Below, piece by piece: positions 26,445 through 35,020 of a stretch of DNA of 64,000 nt. The position numbers and the translations under genes are program-made. Source of the stretch: CAVVPY01 sp963750295 (GTDB taxonomy: Bacteria; Actinomycetota; Actinomycetes; Mycobacteriales; Jatrophihabitantaceae); the NCBI GenBank assembly GCA_963750295.1, contig CAVVPY010000001.1, forward strand, positions 2,356,001-2,420,000, written 5' to 3'. Every line of letters starts with the position of its first letter. The stretch's first letter is position 1. The notes under the pieces were generated by a model. That model was not told the origin of the DNA. It did not search any database and saw nothing but the letters and a program-made list of their open reading frames with translations.

Positions 26445-26846
26445 ATGCCCGACTTCCCCGCCATCTCGCACGCAGCCGTCACCGTCACCGACCTCGCCCG
26501 CAGCACGCAGTGGTACTCCGCCCTCATCGGTGCTGATCCCGTGCTCGACGAGGACGAGGCGAAGGGCGCGTACCACCACACCGTCTGGCTTCTGCCCGGG
26601 GGCCAGCTCTTCGGCATCCACACCCACCAGGCCGCGGGGAGTGGGTCATTCGATGAGAGCAGCGCCGGCCTCGACCACCTCGCGTTCGGCTGCGCAACGC
26701 GCGGCGAACTCGAGCAGTGGGCGGCCCGGCTCGATGAGCTCGGCATCGCGCACAGCGGGATCGACGACCAGCATTACGGCTCGGGCGTCTCATTCCGCGA
26801 CCCCGACGGCATCGCGCTCGAGTTCTTCGCCCCGCCCGGGAGCTGA
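26445..26846 (+). CDS. VOC (glyoxalase/bleomycin-resistance) family protein
   Basis: A 133-residue single-chain VOC protein with two beta-alpha-beta-beta-beta halves. SHAAVTVTDLARSTQWYSAL opens the first, LDHLAFGCATRGELEQW the second, and SFRDPDGIALEFFAPPG closes it with the typical metal-site Glu. GGAGG lies six bases before ATG 26445. It converges on the FAD oxidase with 10 bp between stops. Ligand unknown. Confidence 0.9.
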   Translation: MPDFPAISHAAVTVTDLARSTQWYSALIGADPVLDEDEAKGAYHHTVWLLPGGQLFGIHTHQAAGSGSFDESSAGLDHLAFGCATRGELEQWAARLDELGIAHSGIDDQHYGSGVSFRDPDGIALEFFAPPGS

Positions 26847-26856
26847 ACCGCTGCGG

Positions 26857-27964
26857 TTATGACCTCTCGCGGTCGAGGCGGACGGGCGAGAGCGCCGCTG
26901 CGGTGAGGCCGCGGTCGACGACGTCGCCGGGCAGGTCGTCGCCGCGTGCCAGCGCCGCGCCGCGTGCGGGCCAGCGCCGGCGCCGTCTGGATGCCGTAGC
27001 CGCCCTGGGCGGCGAACCAGAACAAGCCCGGCTGCTCGTCGTCGAACCCGACCACCGGCGAGCGGTCGGCGACGAAGGTGCGCAGTCCCGCCCAGCGGGC
27101 TCGCACGTGCCGCACGTCGAGGGTCGTCACCTCGTTGATCACGTCGATCGCGCGAGCGATCTCGACCTCGTCCGCGCGCGCGTCACCAGGCTCCTGCAGC
27201 GTCTCGTCAGCAGGCGAGCAGAGCAACTTGCCGGCGTCGGGCTTGAGGTAGAAGGCGTCGTCGATATCGGCGATCATCGGTTCACGCGCACCCCGCGGGG
27301 CATCCACGATGAACGCCGTCCGACGCAAAGCTTGCAGGCCGGCCGGCCGCGCGTTGAACGTACGGGCGACGACGTCGGCCCACGCCCCCGCAGCGTTCGC
27401 GACCACGGGCGCGCGCCACTCGGCCTCGCCGGTGCTCAGCCGCCACGCGCCCTCTCGGTGCTCGGCGCTGTTCACCCGCGAGCCGGCGACGATTCGTCCA
27501 CCACGTTCGCGCAGCCCGTGCACGTAGAACTGGTGCAGCGAGTGCACGTCGATCTCCATCGCAGCCGGTTCTAGCAGCGCGAGCTCGACAACCCCCGGCC
27601 GGAGCAGTGGTTGCGCCCGGACCACCTGATCGGCGTCCAGTAGCTCGACATCGGGCACAAGTACGCGCACCGCGCTGTACAGCTCCTCGACGACGTGACC
27701 CCGGCCGGGCCGGCCGACGTGCAGCATCGGCAGCGGAGTGAGCACCTGCCGCTCCGCAAGGAACGCCCGGCTCGACATCGTGAGCGCCCGGATCGTCGGA
27801 CCGCCGTAGCTCTCCAGGAACATCGCGGCCGAGCGGCCGGTGGTGTGGTAGGCCAGCGTCGGCTCCATCTCGAGCAGCACCACCTGCCGATCGGCGGCGA
27901 GCTCGTAGGCCAGCGACACCCCGGCCATCCCGCCACCGATGACGATCACGTCGCAGGGCTGCAC
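26857..27964 (-). pseudogene. Frameshifted DAO-type FAD-dependent oxidoreductase
   Basis: D-amino-acid-oxidase-like flavoprotein. It starts at GTG 27964 with GGAGG eight bases upstream; the FAD motif DVIVIGGGMAGVSLAYELA is near residue 4 and WFAAQGGYGIQTAPAL near residue 330. Downstream the frame turns into Arg/Pro-rich nonsense that would run under the VOC gene. Dropping one base in the run at 26968-26970 restores ALARGDDLPGDVVDRGLTAA and a stop at 26859-26857, giving 368 residues, a normal DAO length. Thus it is a single-base insertion, real or technical. It is the last gene of the TetR-controlled operon, 35 bp after tetR. Confidence 0.85.
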
Positions 27965-27999
27965 AGCCCCATCCTCCCTGCCATGACCCGAGGTGCAGG

Positions 28000-28599
28000 T
28001 CACGGGGCGCTGAGAGCCGGGCCGAGCCACCGCCGCACGAGGGCACGCAGTTCATCGGCAGAGCGCGGCGGATCCGCCGGGTACTGCAGGAACGACAGGA
28101 ACAGGCGCATCAACATTTCGGCCAGGCTCTCGAGGTCGGAATCCGAGATCCCGATCTCTGACCAGTCGACCGGGACGCGCCGCAGAATCCCGCCACCCAC
28201 CGACAGCGCCAGCGACGAGGTAACGGCGCGGCTGAAGGCGTCGGTCTCGCCGGCTTGCAGCAGCGCACCGATGAACCGCTCGTGCGGGATCGTCTGAACA
28301 CACCAGACGATCGACTCGATCGCGACATCGGCCGGCGTGCTGAAGTGTCCGAGGTGTGCTGCCATTCGTTCCACGAAGTCGTCGATGCCGTCCTGGGCGA
28401 CGGCACCGAGCAACTCGCCGAGGTTGGCGTAGTACCGATAGACCGTTTGCCGCGTGACGCCAAGCTCGCTCGCCACGTCGGAGAGTGTCGTCTTGGCCGG
28501 CCCGAACTGGTCGACGCACGCCGCTGCGGCGGCAACGATCCGCCGACGCGCATCCGCTTCGGTCGGCGGCGGATTGCCGTTCCAGCCGTGGTGGCCCAT
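28000..28599 (-). CDS. TetR-family transcriptional regulator
   Basis: A 199-residue repressor. The N-terminal helix-turn-helix includes TTLSDVASELGVTRQTVYRYYANLGELLGA (residues 38-67), followed by a helical ligand-binding domain. It is embedded in the operon: 7 bp after the membrane-protein gene and 35 bp before the FAD oxidase. ATG 28599 is chosen; a GTG at 28629 would overlap the upstream gene. Its probable target is the palindrome 31227-31255 in front of the operon. Confidence 0.88.
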   Translation of the reverse strand: MGHHGWNGNPPPTEADARRRIVAAAAACVDQFGPAKTTLSDVASELGVTRQTVYRYYANLGELLGAVAQDGIDDFVERMAAHLGHFSTPADVAIESIVWCVQTIPHERFIGALLQAGETDAFSRAVTSSLALSVGGGILRRVPVDWSEIGISDSDLESLAEMLMRLFLSFLQYPADPPRSADELRALVRRWLGPALSAP

Positions 28600-28606
28600 A
28601 CCTGGC

Positions 28607-29716
28607 TCAGCTTGCCATGGCCGGGACACGACGGCGCCCCGTGTAGAGCACAGTCAGGACGGCTGCTGCTGCCACGAAGCAGGCAATTGCGTATGGCCCG
28701 CTGCCGACAGGGGTGCCGTCCTTTGTGATGCCGTCCCTGGCGTCGAGATACGCGGGCAATGCCGACAGCCACAGCACCGCCAGCACCGCCAGGTAGATCG
28801 CGGGGTAGACGCGGGCGAACGCGGTCATCGGCTCGGGCTGGACGCCGCGATGCACCTGCGTGATCAGTACCCAGGCGCCGGCGAGCCAGATCAGGCCGAG
28901 CTCAATTCCGATGATCCATGCCTGCGCGTGAATGTTCGGATGATCTCCACCGAACACGGCCGCCGGGATACCGGCCACGGCCATCGCCGGCGGGCTCAAC
29001 ACACCAGCCAGGACGATTCGCCACGTGAGCGACCACCCGCGACGCGGTTCGCCAGCGGCGTCGCGCGAACCGGTCAACCGCACGACAAGGTAGGTCAGGA
29101 CGCCGAACGACACCGAGGCGAACAGCAGCATGCTCGTCATGGGCACGGACGCGAGAGCAGGGTGGTTCACCTTGGTGTTGGCGTCGTTCCACGCCCACCA
29201 CTTCAGCTGCGGGCCGAGCTGATCGAAGACCTCGTAGAAGACCTGGTAGACGAAGGCCACCGCGACCGATCCCACCACGGCACCACGACGGAAGATGCCC
29301 AGCACCCGCACCAGCTCGTACACCAACTGACTCAGCGCCGGATAGATCGCGATGATGTAGAGCGGCAGACGGTCCCACATGAACTGCACGGTGAAGATGT
29401 TGTGGGCAAAGATGAAACCGTACTGGCTGTCCAAGCCGAACCACTCGGGGAAGTACAGCGGCGGCTCGGTCACGAACAGGTAGACCAGCGACGCGAACCA
29501 GATCGCCATGTTGGTCGGGTCGCCGGCGCGCAGCCTCCGCCGCGCGTGCACGAAACCGTAGACGGCTCCAGCGATGACCACCAGTTCGAGGATCGGCATC
29601 GTCCAGCCGGCCAGCTCGAACGGGTTGTGCACCGACACGATCGGGCTCACGTGGTGACAGTCGAAACCCAGGTTGCGGGTGACTTGTTCGGCGGCGGAAT
29701 CGCAGGTTCCGCTCAT
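28607..29716 (-). CDS. Multi-pass integral membrane protein of unknown function
   Basis: A 369-residue protein with roughly eight hydrophobic segments and short loops. The first (MPILELVVIAGAVYGFVHAR) begins near residue 40; polar loops carry YFPEWFGLDSQYGF and WWAWNDANTKVNHPA. There is no signal peptide and no recognisable transporter motif. Its ATG shares one base with the stop of the FAD monooxygenase gene (TGATG), so the two are coupled and likely cooperate, perhaps on a hydrophobic or lipid substrate. That role is inference. Confidence 0.8.
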   Translation of the reverse strand: MSGTCDSAAEQVTRNLGFDCHHVSPIVSVHNPFELAGWTMPILELVVIAGAVYGFVHARRRLRAGDPTNMAIWFASLVYLFVTEPPLYFPEWFGLDSQYGFIFAHNIFTVQFMWDRLPLYIIAIYPALSQLVYELVRVLGIFRRGAVVGSVAVAFVYQVFYEVFDQLGPQLKWWAWNDANTKVNHPALASVPMTSMLLFASVSFGVLTYLVVRLTGSRDAAGEPRRGWSLTWRIVLAGVLSPPAMAVAGIPAAVFGGDHPNIHAQAWIIGIELGLIWLAGAWVLITQVHRGVQPEPMTAFARVYPAIYLAVLAVLWLSALPAYLDARDGITKDGTPVGSGPYAIACFVAAAAVLTVLYTGRRRVPAMAS

Positions 29717-31203
29717 CAGGCGGCGCCGGGCGCGTCCACGTGTGCGGGACGGGCAACCGCGCCAGGAGTCCAGTCCGTACCAGGAGGATCTTGCTGCACG
29801 TCGAAGCCGAAGGGCAGCCGGAGGCGTCCGAGCATAGAGTTGATCTTGTAGCGCAGCAGCCCGAGGAGAACGCGCGGGCTCCGCATCATCTCGCCCAGCG
29901 ACTCGTCCAGATTGAAGACCTTGGCGAAGTGCTCATCGATGACGGGGTCCTCGCGTGCTGCACCGGTGATCACGTTGAAGGCCGGCCAGGTCATCGCCGA
30001 GACGAGCTTTCGCCGCCACGGTGCGACGGTCTCGGTACCGGTGGCGCACTCGTACCCCTGGTCCCGTGCCATCGCGAGTCGCCAGGCCACGAGCAGTTCC
30101 TTGGACTGGGCGGCGAGGAACCGCTTGAAGAAACTCTGGTCCAACACCGTCGCCGACCGGAGCTGGTCGCGCAGCAGTCGAGCCGACAGCGCAGCCGCGC
30201 TCATGCCCTGACCGTAGAAGGGGTTGAACGCACAGATCGCATCGCCGATGAACACGACATTCGGCGCCGTCGGCAGCTGGTCGTAGCGGCGCCACTTGTT
30301 GCCGGTCGAGCGGGTGAGGTGGACTTCCGAGGTCGGCTCGCAGGCCGCCATCGCCTCGGCGAACAAGGGCGCGCGAACGCGCTCGGCCGAGGCCACGAAG
30401 TCCTCCGTGGTTCGCGGCATGTCGATGCCCCACGACCCCATGCAGGCGATCGCACGGTTGCCTTCCATCGGGAAGAAGTTGACCAAGAAGTCGTGCTCAG
30501 CCGGGTGATCGCCCTTGTGCTGAGTCGGCATCACGACGATGTGCTGCCACCACCAGGAATCCGGGCGGTCCTCCGGACTCGGCAGGTCGTACCAGCGCGA
30601 GGTGTAGGTGACCTTGGCATCGAGGGTTTGGACGGGTGGGGCCGGCCATCCGGCGGCGACGAGCCAGTCGGAGACGGACGAACCTCGGCCCAGTGCATCG
30701 ACAACGAGGTCTGCGTCGAGGGTGACGTCACCGGTCCCGGTGGCGACCGTGACGCCGGTGACGCGGGCTTCGGTGGTCACGAGTCCGCGCACCGAAACGC
30801 CCTCACGGATCGTGACGTTGTCTAGCTCCCGCACCTTGTCGCGCAACACCCGTTCGATCAGGATCCGCGAGCTGTAGACCATGGTCATCGAGCTCTGCTT
30901 GCGCGGTGCCCAGCCGGCCTGTTCGCAGTAGGCCGCATCCATCGAGGCGGTCAGGTGCAGACCGCCCGCCGCGATGAGGTCCTCCTCGAAACCGGGGAAG
31001 AGGGCACTGATCGCCTTGCGCCCGGAGTTGAGCAGGAAGTGCGGGTGCTTGCTCTGCGGCACGCCGCGCCGGTGCTCGGCTCCCACCGGTAGTTCGTCTC
31101 GCTCGAGAACGATCACCTCGTCGAAGTGCGGGGCCAGGGCACCGGCGGCGCACAGGCCCGCCATGCTTCCGCCGAGTACTACCGCTGTCTGGCCCAGCCC
31201 CAT
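29716..31203 (-). CDS. FAD-dependent monooxygenase / geranylgeranyl-reductase-like
   Basis: A 495-residue flavoprotein. The dinucleotide site is VVLGGSMAGLCAAGALAPHF at residues 7-26, followed by VIVLERDELP. The second FAD motif is VVFIGDAICAFNPFYGQGMS near residue 310. The VPQSKHPHFLL segment near residue 48 recalls squalene-epoxidase/geranylgeranyl-reductase-like proteins. ATG 31203 has GGGGT upstream and fits better than the longer frame to 31227, which would run into the operator. First gene of a four-gene operon with a coupled membrane protein; a lipophilic substrate is likely but unproved. Confidence 0.87.
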   Translation of the reverse strand: MGLGQTAVVLGGSMAGLCAAGALAPHFDEVIVLERDELPVGAEHRRGVPQSKHPHFLLNSGRKAISALFPGFEEDLIAAGGLHLTASMDAAYCEQAGWAPRKQSSMTMVYSSRILIERVLRDKVRELDNVTIREGVSVRGLVTTEARVTGVTVATGTGDVTLDADLVVDALGRGSSVSDWLVAAGWPAPPVQTLDAKVTYTSRWYDLPSPEDRPDSWWWQHIVVMPTQHKGDHPAEHDFLVNFFPMEGNRAIACMGSWGIDMPRTTEDFVASAERVRAPLFAEAMAACEPTSEVHLTRSTGNKWRRYDQLPTAPNVVFIGDAICAFNPFYGQGMSAAALSARLLRDQLRSATVLDQSFFKRFLAAQSKELLVAWRLAMARDQGYECATGTETVAPWRRKLVSAMTWPAFNVITGAAREDPVIDEHFAKVFNLDESLGEMMRSPRVLLGLLRYKINSMLGRLRLPFGFDVQQDPPGTDWTPGAVARPAHVDAPGAA

Positions 31204-31226
31204 GCCGACCCCTGCCCATCGCGTCA

Positions 31227-31255
31227 TTCATACATTTGTTGCATGAATGTATGAA
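31227..31255. promoter_or_regulatory. Palindromic operator for the TetR-controlled operon
   Basis: TTCATACATT (31227-31236) and AATGTATGAA (31246-31255) are perfect 10-bp inverted repeats with a 9-bp spacer. They start 23 bp upstream of the FAD monooxygenase start codon. The AT-rich, symmetric sequence stands out sharply in this GC-rich DNA and is typical of TetR operators. Confidence 0.75.
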
Positions 31256-31393
31256 CAGATAAATCGCCTGTCAACACGACGGTCGGCAAGCAGCCCTCGG
31301 CCGATCGGGGAGAACTCCGGCATCGACGCGAAATCCACCGACGAGCAGATCGCCGCGATCGCGTCCAAGCACCCGGTCTTTGTCCTGGACTGA
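31247..31393 (+). other. Doubtful 48-codon ORF between operator and VOC gene
   Basis: An open frame from ATG 31247 to TGA 31391-31393. Its second half (STDEQIAAIASKHPVFVLD) has coding-like composition, whereas the first half overlaps the operator. No ribosome site is evident. It may be the 3' end of a lost gene, or a leaderless small protein made divergently from the operator. Confidence 0.25.
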
Positions 31394-31443
31394 GCTCCGC
31401 ACATCGTGTCGCCATCGCTGGGACACGCCTTTATGGTCGACCG

Positions 31444-31878
31444 ATGGCGTCCGTCAGGCAGGTCCAAGTCACCTTCGACTGCGCAGAACCCGAGCGCGTC
31501 GCTCGTTTTTGGTGTCAGGTGTTGGGATACGTCGTCCCGCCGCCACCGGACGGATTCGCTACGTGGGACGACGCCGATCGCGCGCTGCCGCCCGAGCAAC
31601 GGGGTGCCGCGTTCGCCTGCGTCGACCCCTCTGGTGTAGGCCCGAGACTGTTCTTCCAACGCGTTCCCGAAGGCAAGCTCGTCAAGAATCGGGTGCATCT
31701 CGACGTCCGGGTTGGACCCGGGCTCGTGGGTGACGAGCGCCTGGCCGTCCTTGAGGCCGAATGCGCACGGTTGGTCGCGCTCGGCGCGGTGCGCGTGCGA
31801 CTCCTAGCTGCCGATGACGACAACGAGTCGTGCCTGGTGATGCAGGACATCGAGGGCAACGAGTTCTGTCTCGACTGA
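31444..31878 (+). CDS. VOC family protein (glyoxalase-like)
   Basis: A 144-residue VOC protein of the type found widely in actinobacteria. It opens with VQVTFDCAEPERVARFWCQV, has the block RLFFQRVPEGKLVKNRVHLD in the middle and ends VMQDIEGNEFCLD, where the final Glu occupies the metal-site position. It is the intact neighbour of a degraded alpha/beta hydrolase that converges on it. Confidence 0.88.
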   Translation: MASVRQVQVTFDCAEPERVARFWCQVLGYVVPPPPDGFATWDDADRALPPEQRGAAFACVDPSGVGPRLFFQRVPEGKLVKNRVHLDVRVGPGLVGDERLAVLEAECARLVALGAVRVRLLAADDDNESCLVMQDIEGNEFCLD

Positions 31879-32540
31879 GCGGCCGCGGTACTGATCGTCC
31901 TCGCCACGATCGCCTTGGTCGTCTTCGGCCGGAGCGCGCGGATCAGTCCAGGCACCGGCCATCTTCAGCACGGCGGCGGCCACGGCGTCCGGGTCGATGA
32001 GCATGTGGAGATGCCCGCCGGGCAGGTGCGCGGTCGGCCAGCCATAGGCAGCGGCCCGGTCGGCTCCCTCGTCGTAGGGCGCGCCGAACCAGATGTAGCC
32101 GCACGAAGGCACGGCCCAGCCGTCCGGCGCGGGCGGCAGCTGGTCGTAGTAGGCCAGCGGCATCCGTGGCTGCTCGGCTTCGACCGCGGCGCGCGCGGTC
32201 GCGTCGGGAACAGTGCGGCAACGTCGGCCTCGTCCCACCACGACGTCCACGGTGGCAGCAAGCCGTCAACGGTGGCGAGCCTGCGAAGGAACTCGGCGGT
32301 GCTGTGATGGCCGCCGCCGGGCAGCGCGGCGTCGACGAACACGACGCCGCGCACGTGCTCACCGAGCGCGTCGATGACCGCTGGCACGTACAGGCCGGCG
32401 TTGCTGTGCGGGACGAGCACGACCGGGTCGTCGGCGGCCGAACGCACGATCGCGTCACGCCCCTGCGGCCAGTACGGCGGCGCGCTCCGGTCGGGCGATG
32501 ACTGTGCCGGTACGGGATCTGAGATCGTGGGGGCAGTCAT
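31804..32540 (-). pseudogene. Degraded alpha/beta hydrolase (frameshift, 5' truncation)
   Basis: Remnant of an alpha/beta-hydrolase-fold enzyme. The nucleophile elbow survives as VVLVPHSNAGLYVPAVIDAL near residue 40 of the remnant, then VVFVDAALPG. Near 32210 the frame breaks inside a CCC run: TSWWDEADVAALFP must continue with DATARAAVEAEQPRMPLAYY in the next frame, needing one added base. The first strand and oxyanion loop normally preceding PPYWP are absent because the divergent RidA gene begins there. The 3' end is also unclear; the open frame runs under the VOC gene. Non-functional as sequenced. Confidence 0.75.
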
Positions 32541-32554
32541 GAGGGAGGAGCGCC

Positions 32555-32935
32555 ATGCCGCGGCAGATCATTACGACCCCGAACGCGCCGCGTTCTCCGC
32601 TCTACAGCCAAGGGGTCAAGGCCGGATCGCACGTGCTCGTCTCGGGAACGACGGGCATTGACCCGATCACCGGTGACCTGGCTGGCGACACCATCCAAGA
32701 CCAGACCCGCCAGGCGCTCGCGAATTGCTCAGCCATTCTCGAGGCCGGCGGCGCAAGCTTGGATGACGTCATCGAGGTGGGCGTGCTGCTCAGCAACCCG
32801 GACGACTTCGCCGGCATGAACGAGGAGTACGCCCGCTGGTTCCCAGCCAACCCCCCGACCCGCTACGCGGCGAAACTCGGTGTCGAGATGGCGGGACTGC
32901 TGATCTCGATCCGCATGACCGCATTCATCAGCTGA
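32555..32935 (+). CDS. RidA family (YjgF/YER057c/UK114) protein
   Basis: A 126-residue RidA-type protein; family members hydrolyse reactive enamine/imine intermediates to ketones. Blocks include PLYSQGVKAGSHVLVSGTTG, DQTRQALANCSAILEAGGAS and the substrate-site region in PANPPTRYAAKLGVEMAGLL, though the canonical catalytic Arg context (SRPAR in typical RidA) is here TRYAA. GAGGGAGGAG precedes the ATG. It is divergent from a broken alpha/beta hydrolase gene. Confidence 0.88.
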   Translation: MPRQIITTPNAPRSPLYSQGVKAGSHVLVSGTTGIDPITGDLAGDTIQDQTRQALANCSAILEAGGASLDDVIEVGVLLSNPDDFAGMNEEYARWFPANPPTRYAAKLGVEMAGLLISIRMTAFIS

Positions 32936-33003
32936 TCCCTAGCTCGAAACGCCGAACATCCGCTGACGAGGGCCTGCCCCGATGCCGCTGGCGTGCGTTG
33001 CCA

Positions 33004-33429
33004 TCAGCGTGGATCGGTGAATGCGGCCCGCCAGGCGGGCGGATCGAAATCCTTCGCGTAGTAGCGCGTATCGCGGAGTATGCGGCCGTCCGGGGCGAAC
33101 TCCATCGCGACGACGACATGCCAGACATCGCCCCCGCCGTAATCGTTGACGGCCTCGACGAGCCATGACCGGCCCGCACCGGTGACCCGGTGGACTGTGA
33201 TCGACGGCGGGCTGGGGAACGATTCCTGCATCGCTAGCATCCGGTCGCGGCCGGTGATGCGCTCGCCCGACTGGGGCATCTCCATCACGTAGTCCTCGTG
33301 CCGCAGTTCGAACTCGTCCGACGCCGAGAGCCCGCCTGTGCCAGAGAACAGCAACTCCAGGCCGTCGCGCATCGCCCTCGCATCGTCGGTGTCGATGGCC
33401 CGACGAAACAGCCCCAACGCCTCGCTCAC
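33004..33429 (-). CDS. NTF2-like (SnoaL) family protein
   Basis: About 141 residues from GTG 33429; an in-frame GTG at 33456 is an alternative start. The N-terminal helix EALGLFRRAIDTDDARAMRD, a central FELRHEDYVMEMPQSGERITG and the strand set VHRVTGAGRSWLVEAVNDYG then VWHVVVAMEFAPDGRI fit the NTF2 fold. Its ligand and role are unknown. It is divergent from an SGNH-hydrolase remnant. Confidence 0.8.
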   Translation of the reverse strand: MSEALGLFRRAIDTDDARAMRDGLELLFSGTGGLSASDEFELRHEDYVMEMPQSGERITGRDRMLAMQESFPSPPSITVHRVTGAGRSWLVEAVNDYGGGDVWHVVVAMEFAPDGRILRDTRYYAKDFDPPAWRAAFTDPR

Positions 33430-33464
33430 ACCTGGGAGTCTGGCAGTCCGCCTCACGTTCCGCG

Positions 33465-33860
33465 ATGCCTCTGGATCGGGACGTAAGCGCGTCGGTCCGC
33501 GCCGTCGGCAAGACCTGGGACCGCACCTTCGACGACATCCTCACTGAGATCCAGCAGCTGCGTGGCGGCAAACCGACGGCGATCCGGCTGGTTGACGCGG
33601 CCGACGTCTTCCTGTCCGAAGCGGAGATCGACCAGGGTCTGCCCGCGGACTTTGCCAAGACCGGCGGCGCGCTGTTCTTTGACCTGTTGAAGCGGGCCAT
33701 GTGCAAAGCGGCCGCCGCTCATGATGCCGTGTGCGTCGACATCCTGCCGATCCTCAACGGCCCGAAGCTGGACCAGTCGGTGGACGAGAACTCGACGGCC
33801 TCCATGCAGGCCATCGCCGACGCGCTCGCAGCAACCAAGCTGCCGGAACTGGGCTTCTGA
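33465..33860 (+). pseudogene. 5'-truncated SGNH/GDSL-hydrolase-like remnant
   Basis: An open frame of 131 codons whose content resembles only the C-terminal half of an SGNH-type hydrolase: AIRLVDAADVFLSEAEIDQG, then AAAHDAVCVDILPILNGPKL and ENSTASMQAIADALAATKLP. The N-terminal block with the catalytic GDS motif is missing because the divergent NTF2-like gene begins immediately upstream. The ATG at 33465 is probably fortuitous. Family call is from pattern memory and moderately sure. Confidence 0.5.
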
Positions 33861-33901
33861 CTCATCCGCTCGTCGCACGGGGAGAGCACGCGTGGCCGGG
33901 A

Positions 33902-33928
33902 TGTCGAGACCGGCGTGGCGGCTCCGTC
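33902..33928 (+). promoter_or_regulatory. Predicted ECF42-type promoter, copy 2
   Basis: TGTCGA at 33902-33907 and CGTC at 33925-33928, spacer 17 bp, lie about 55 bp upstream of the deazaflavin-reductase start. Over about 45 bases only about four positions differ from copy 1 at 24631, including the sequence between and after the core elements. This is far more than chance and implies shared control by the ECF42 sigma at 25137. Confidence 0.7.
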
Positions 33929-33983
33929 CTAGGGGCATGACGCGGCCGGCGTGGCCGCACCGTCACCCCGGAGGACAGCCGCC

Positions 33984-34436
33984 ATGGCCATTGCTGAGGA
34001 CCTCGACCGCGCTACCGACTCGAAGTGGGACTGGGTCGCCGAGCACACTCGCACCTACCTGGCCTCGGGCGGCACGGAAGGTCATGAGAGCGACGGTGTG
34101 CGCACCCTCGTGCTCGTCACGACCGGACGCCGGACCGGTACGCCTCGTCGCACCTGCCTGATCTACGGCACCTCGGGCGACGACTACGTCGTCGTCGCCT
34201 CCAACGGCGGGGCCGACGAGGACCCGTCATGGTTGCTGAACCTCGCGGCGGACCCCAGCGTCGGGGTACAGGTCGGCACTCGCCGGTTCACCGCGCGCGC
34301 CCGCATCGCGTCCTCGGCCGAGCGCCCGCCCCTCTGGGCCCAGATGGTGGACATCTTCGCGCTCTACGACGACTACGCGCAGAAGACCGGCCGCGAGATC
34401 CCCATCGTCCTGCTCACCCAGCTGGGTCCCCGCTAG
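33984..34436 (+). CDS. Nitroreductase/deazaflavin (F420)-dependent reductase family protein
   Basis: A 150-residue split-barrel protein of the Ddn/nitroreductase-F420 family. The core LVLVTTGRRTGTPRRTCLIY and YVVVASNGGADEDPSWLLNL is diagnostic: the TTGR..G strand pair and the ASxGG loop bind the deazaflavin phosphate region. GGAGG lies just before ATG 33984. It is preceded by an ECF42-type promoter and followed by a strong hairpin, so it is a single-gene unit likely induced with the DGPF operon. Confidence 0.9.
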   Translation: MAIAEDLDRATDSKWDWVAEHTRTYLASGGTEGHESDGVRTLVLVTTGRRTGTPRRTCLIYGTSGDDYVVVASNGGADEDPSWLLNLAADPSVGVQVGTRRFTARARIASSAERPPLWAQMVDIFALYDDYAQKTGREIPIVLLTQLGPR

Positions 34437-34467
34437 TGCAGCACTGTGCAGGGTGGGCTCGCCGTGG

Positions 34468-34499
34468 CATCACCGGGATGAGGGAAGCTCCCGGTGATG
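34468..34499 (+). terminator. Hairpin terminator after the deazaflavin reductase
   Basis: CATCACCGGGA (34468-34478) pairs perfectly with TCCCGGTGATG (34489-34499) around a 10-nt loop, 31 bp after the stop codon. There is no strong U tract, as is common in actinobacteria. Confidence 0.6.
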
Positions 34500-34602
34500 T
34501 CAGATTTGCTCAACCACGAAGCTATCGGCGCCTCGCTCCAGCGCGGCCAGGACGGCATGGGCATCGAAGGCCTGCCCCGGCGCCACGGCACCCGGTCTGC
34601 GG

Positions 34603-34760
34603 TTATCGCCCGTCCAGAAGGCGGACCGCGCCCTCGACCACGATCGGAGCGGTCACGGCATAGATGTCACGTCCGATGGCACGGAGACGGCGGGTGTCCG
34701 AGCCGCGTCGTACGACGACGTCCACGACGAACTGCTGGGCCGAGCGCCCGGCCTCGTCGG
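34603..34760 (-). pseudogene. C-terminal remnant of a saccharopine-dehydrogenase-like protein
   Basis: The last 46 codons read SAQQFVVDVVVRRGSDTRRL, then AIGRDIYAVTAPIVVEGAVR, which resembles the C-terminus of actinobacterial saccharopine-dehydrogenase-like NAD(P)-binding proteins. Upstream on this strand the frame becomes Arg/Pro-rich and non-coding, so the rest of the gene is gone. It is part of the gene-free 34.44-35.12 kb stretch, which otherwise holds an opposite-strand AraC remnant and an unassigned minus-strand fragment near 34.5-34.6 kb. Confidence 0.45.
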
Positions 34761-34802
34761 TCGCGGTCGGGGGTGGGGTAGCGGCGTCGTGGAGGTCGTC
34801 GA

Positions 34803-35020
34803 GCGGAGCCCCAGGAACTCCTCGAGCGCACCGACGCCGCCGTTGAGCAGATCGCCGCCATCTGCGGTATGGGCACCGCCGCCACCCTCCGCCGCCACTT
34901 CCACCGGGCCCTGAGCGTGACCCCCACGGCGTACCGGGCGACGTTCCGCCTCGGCTGGCACCACCAGGTCGATAGCGAGCACCTCGCCCGCGCCGCTGGG
35001 TCGCGCAGATCAAAATCCGT
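34803..35020 (+). pseudogene. C-terminal AraC/GlxA-type helix-turn-helix remnant
   Basis: The frame reads ELLERTDAAVEQIAAICGMG, then TAATLRRHFHRALSVTPTAY and RATFR, the second helix-turn-helix of an AraC/GlxA-family regulator. The preceding amidase-like sensor domain and first HTH are absent. The same frame then runs without coding character into the VOC start at 35118, so it must not be taken as that gene's N-terminus. Confidence 0.6.
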
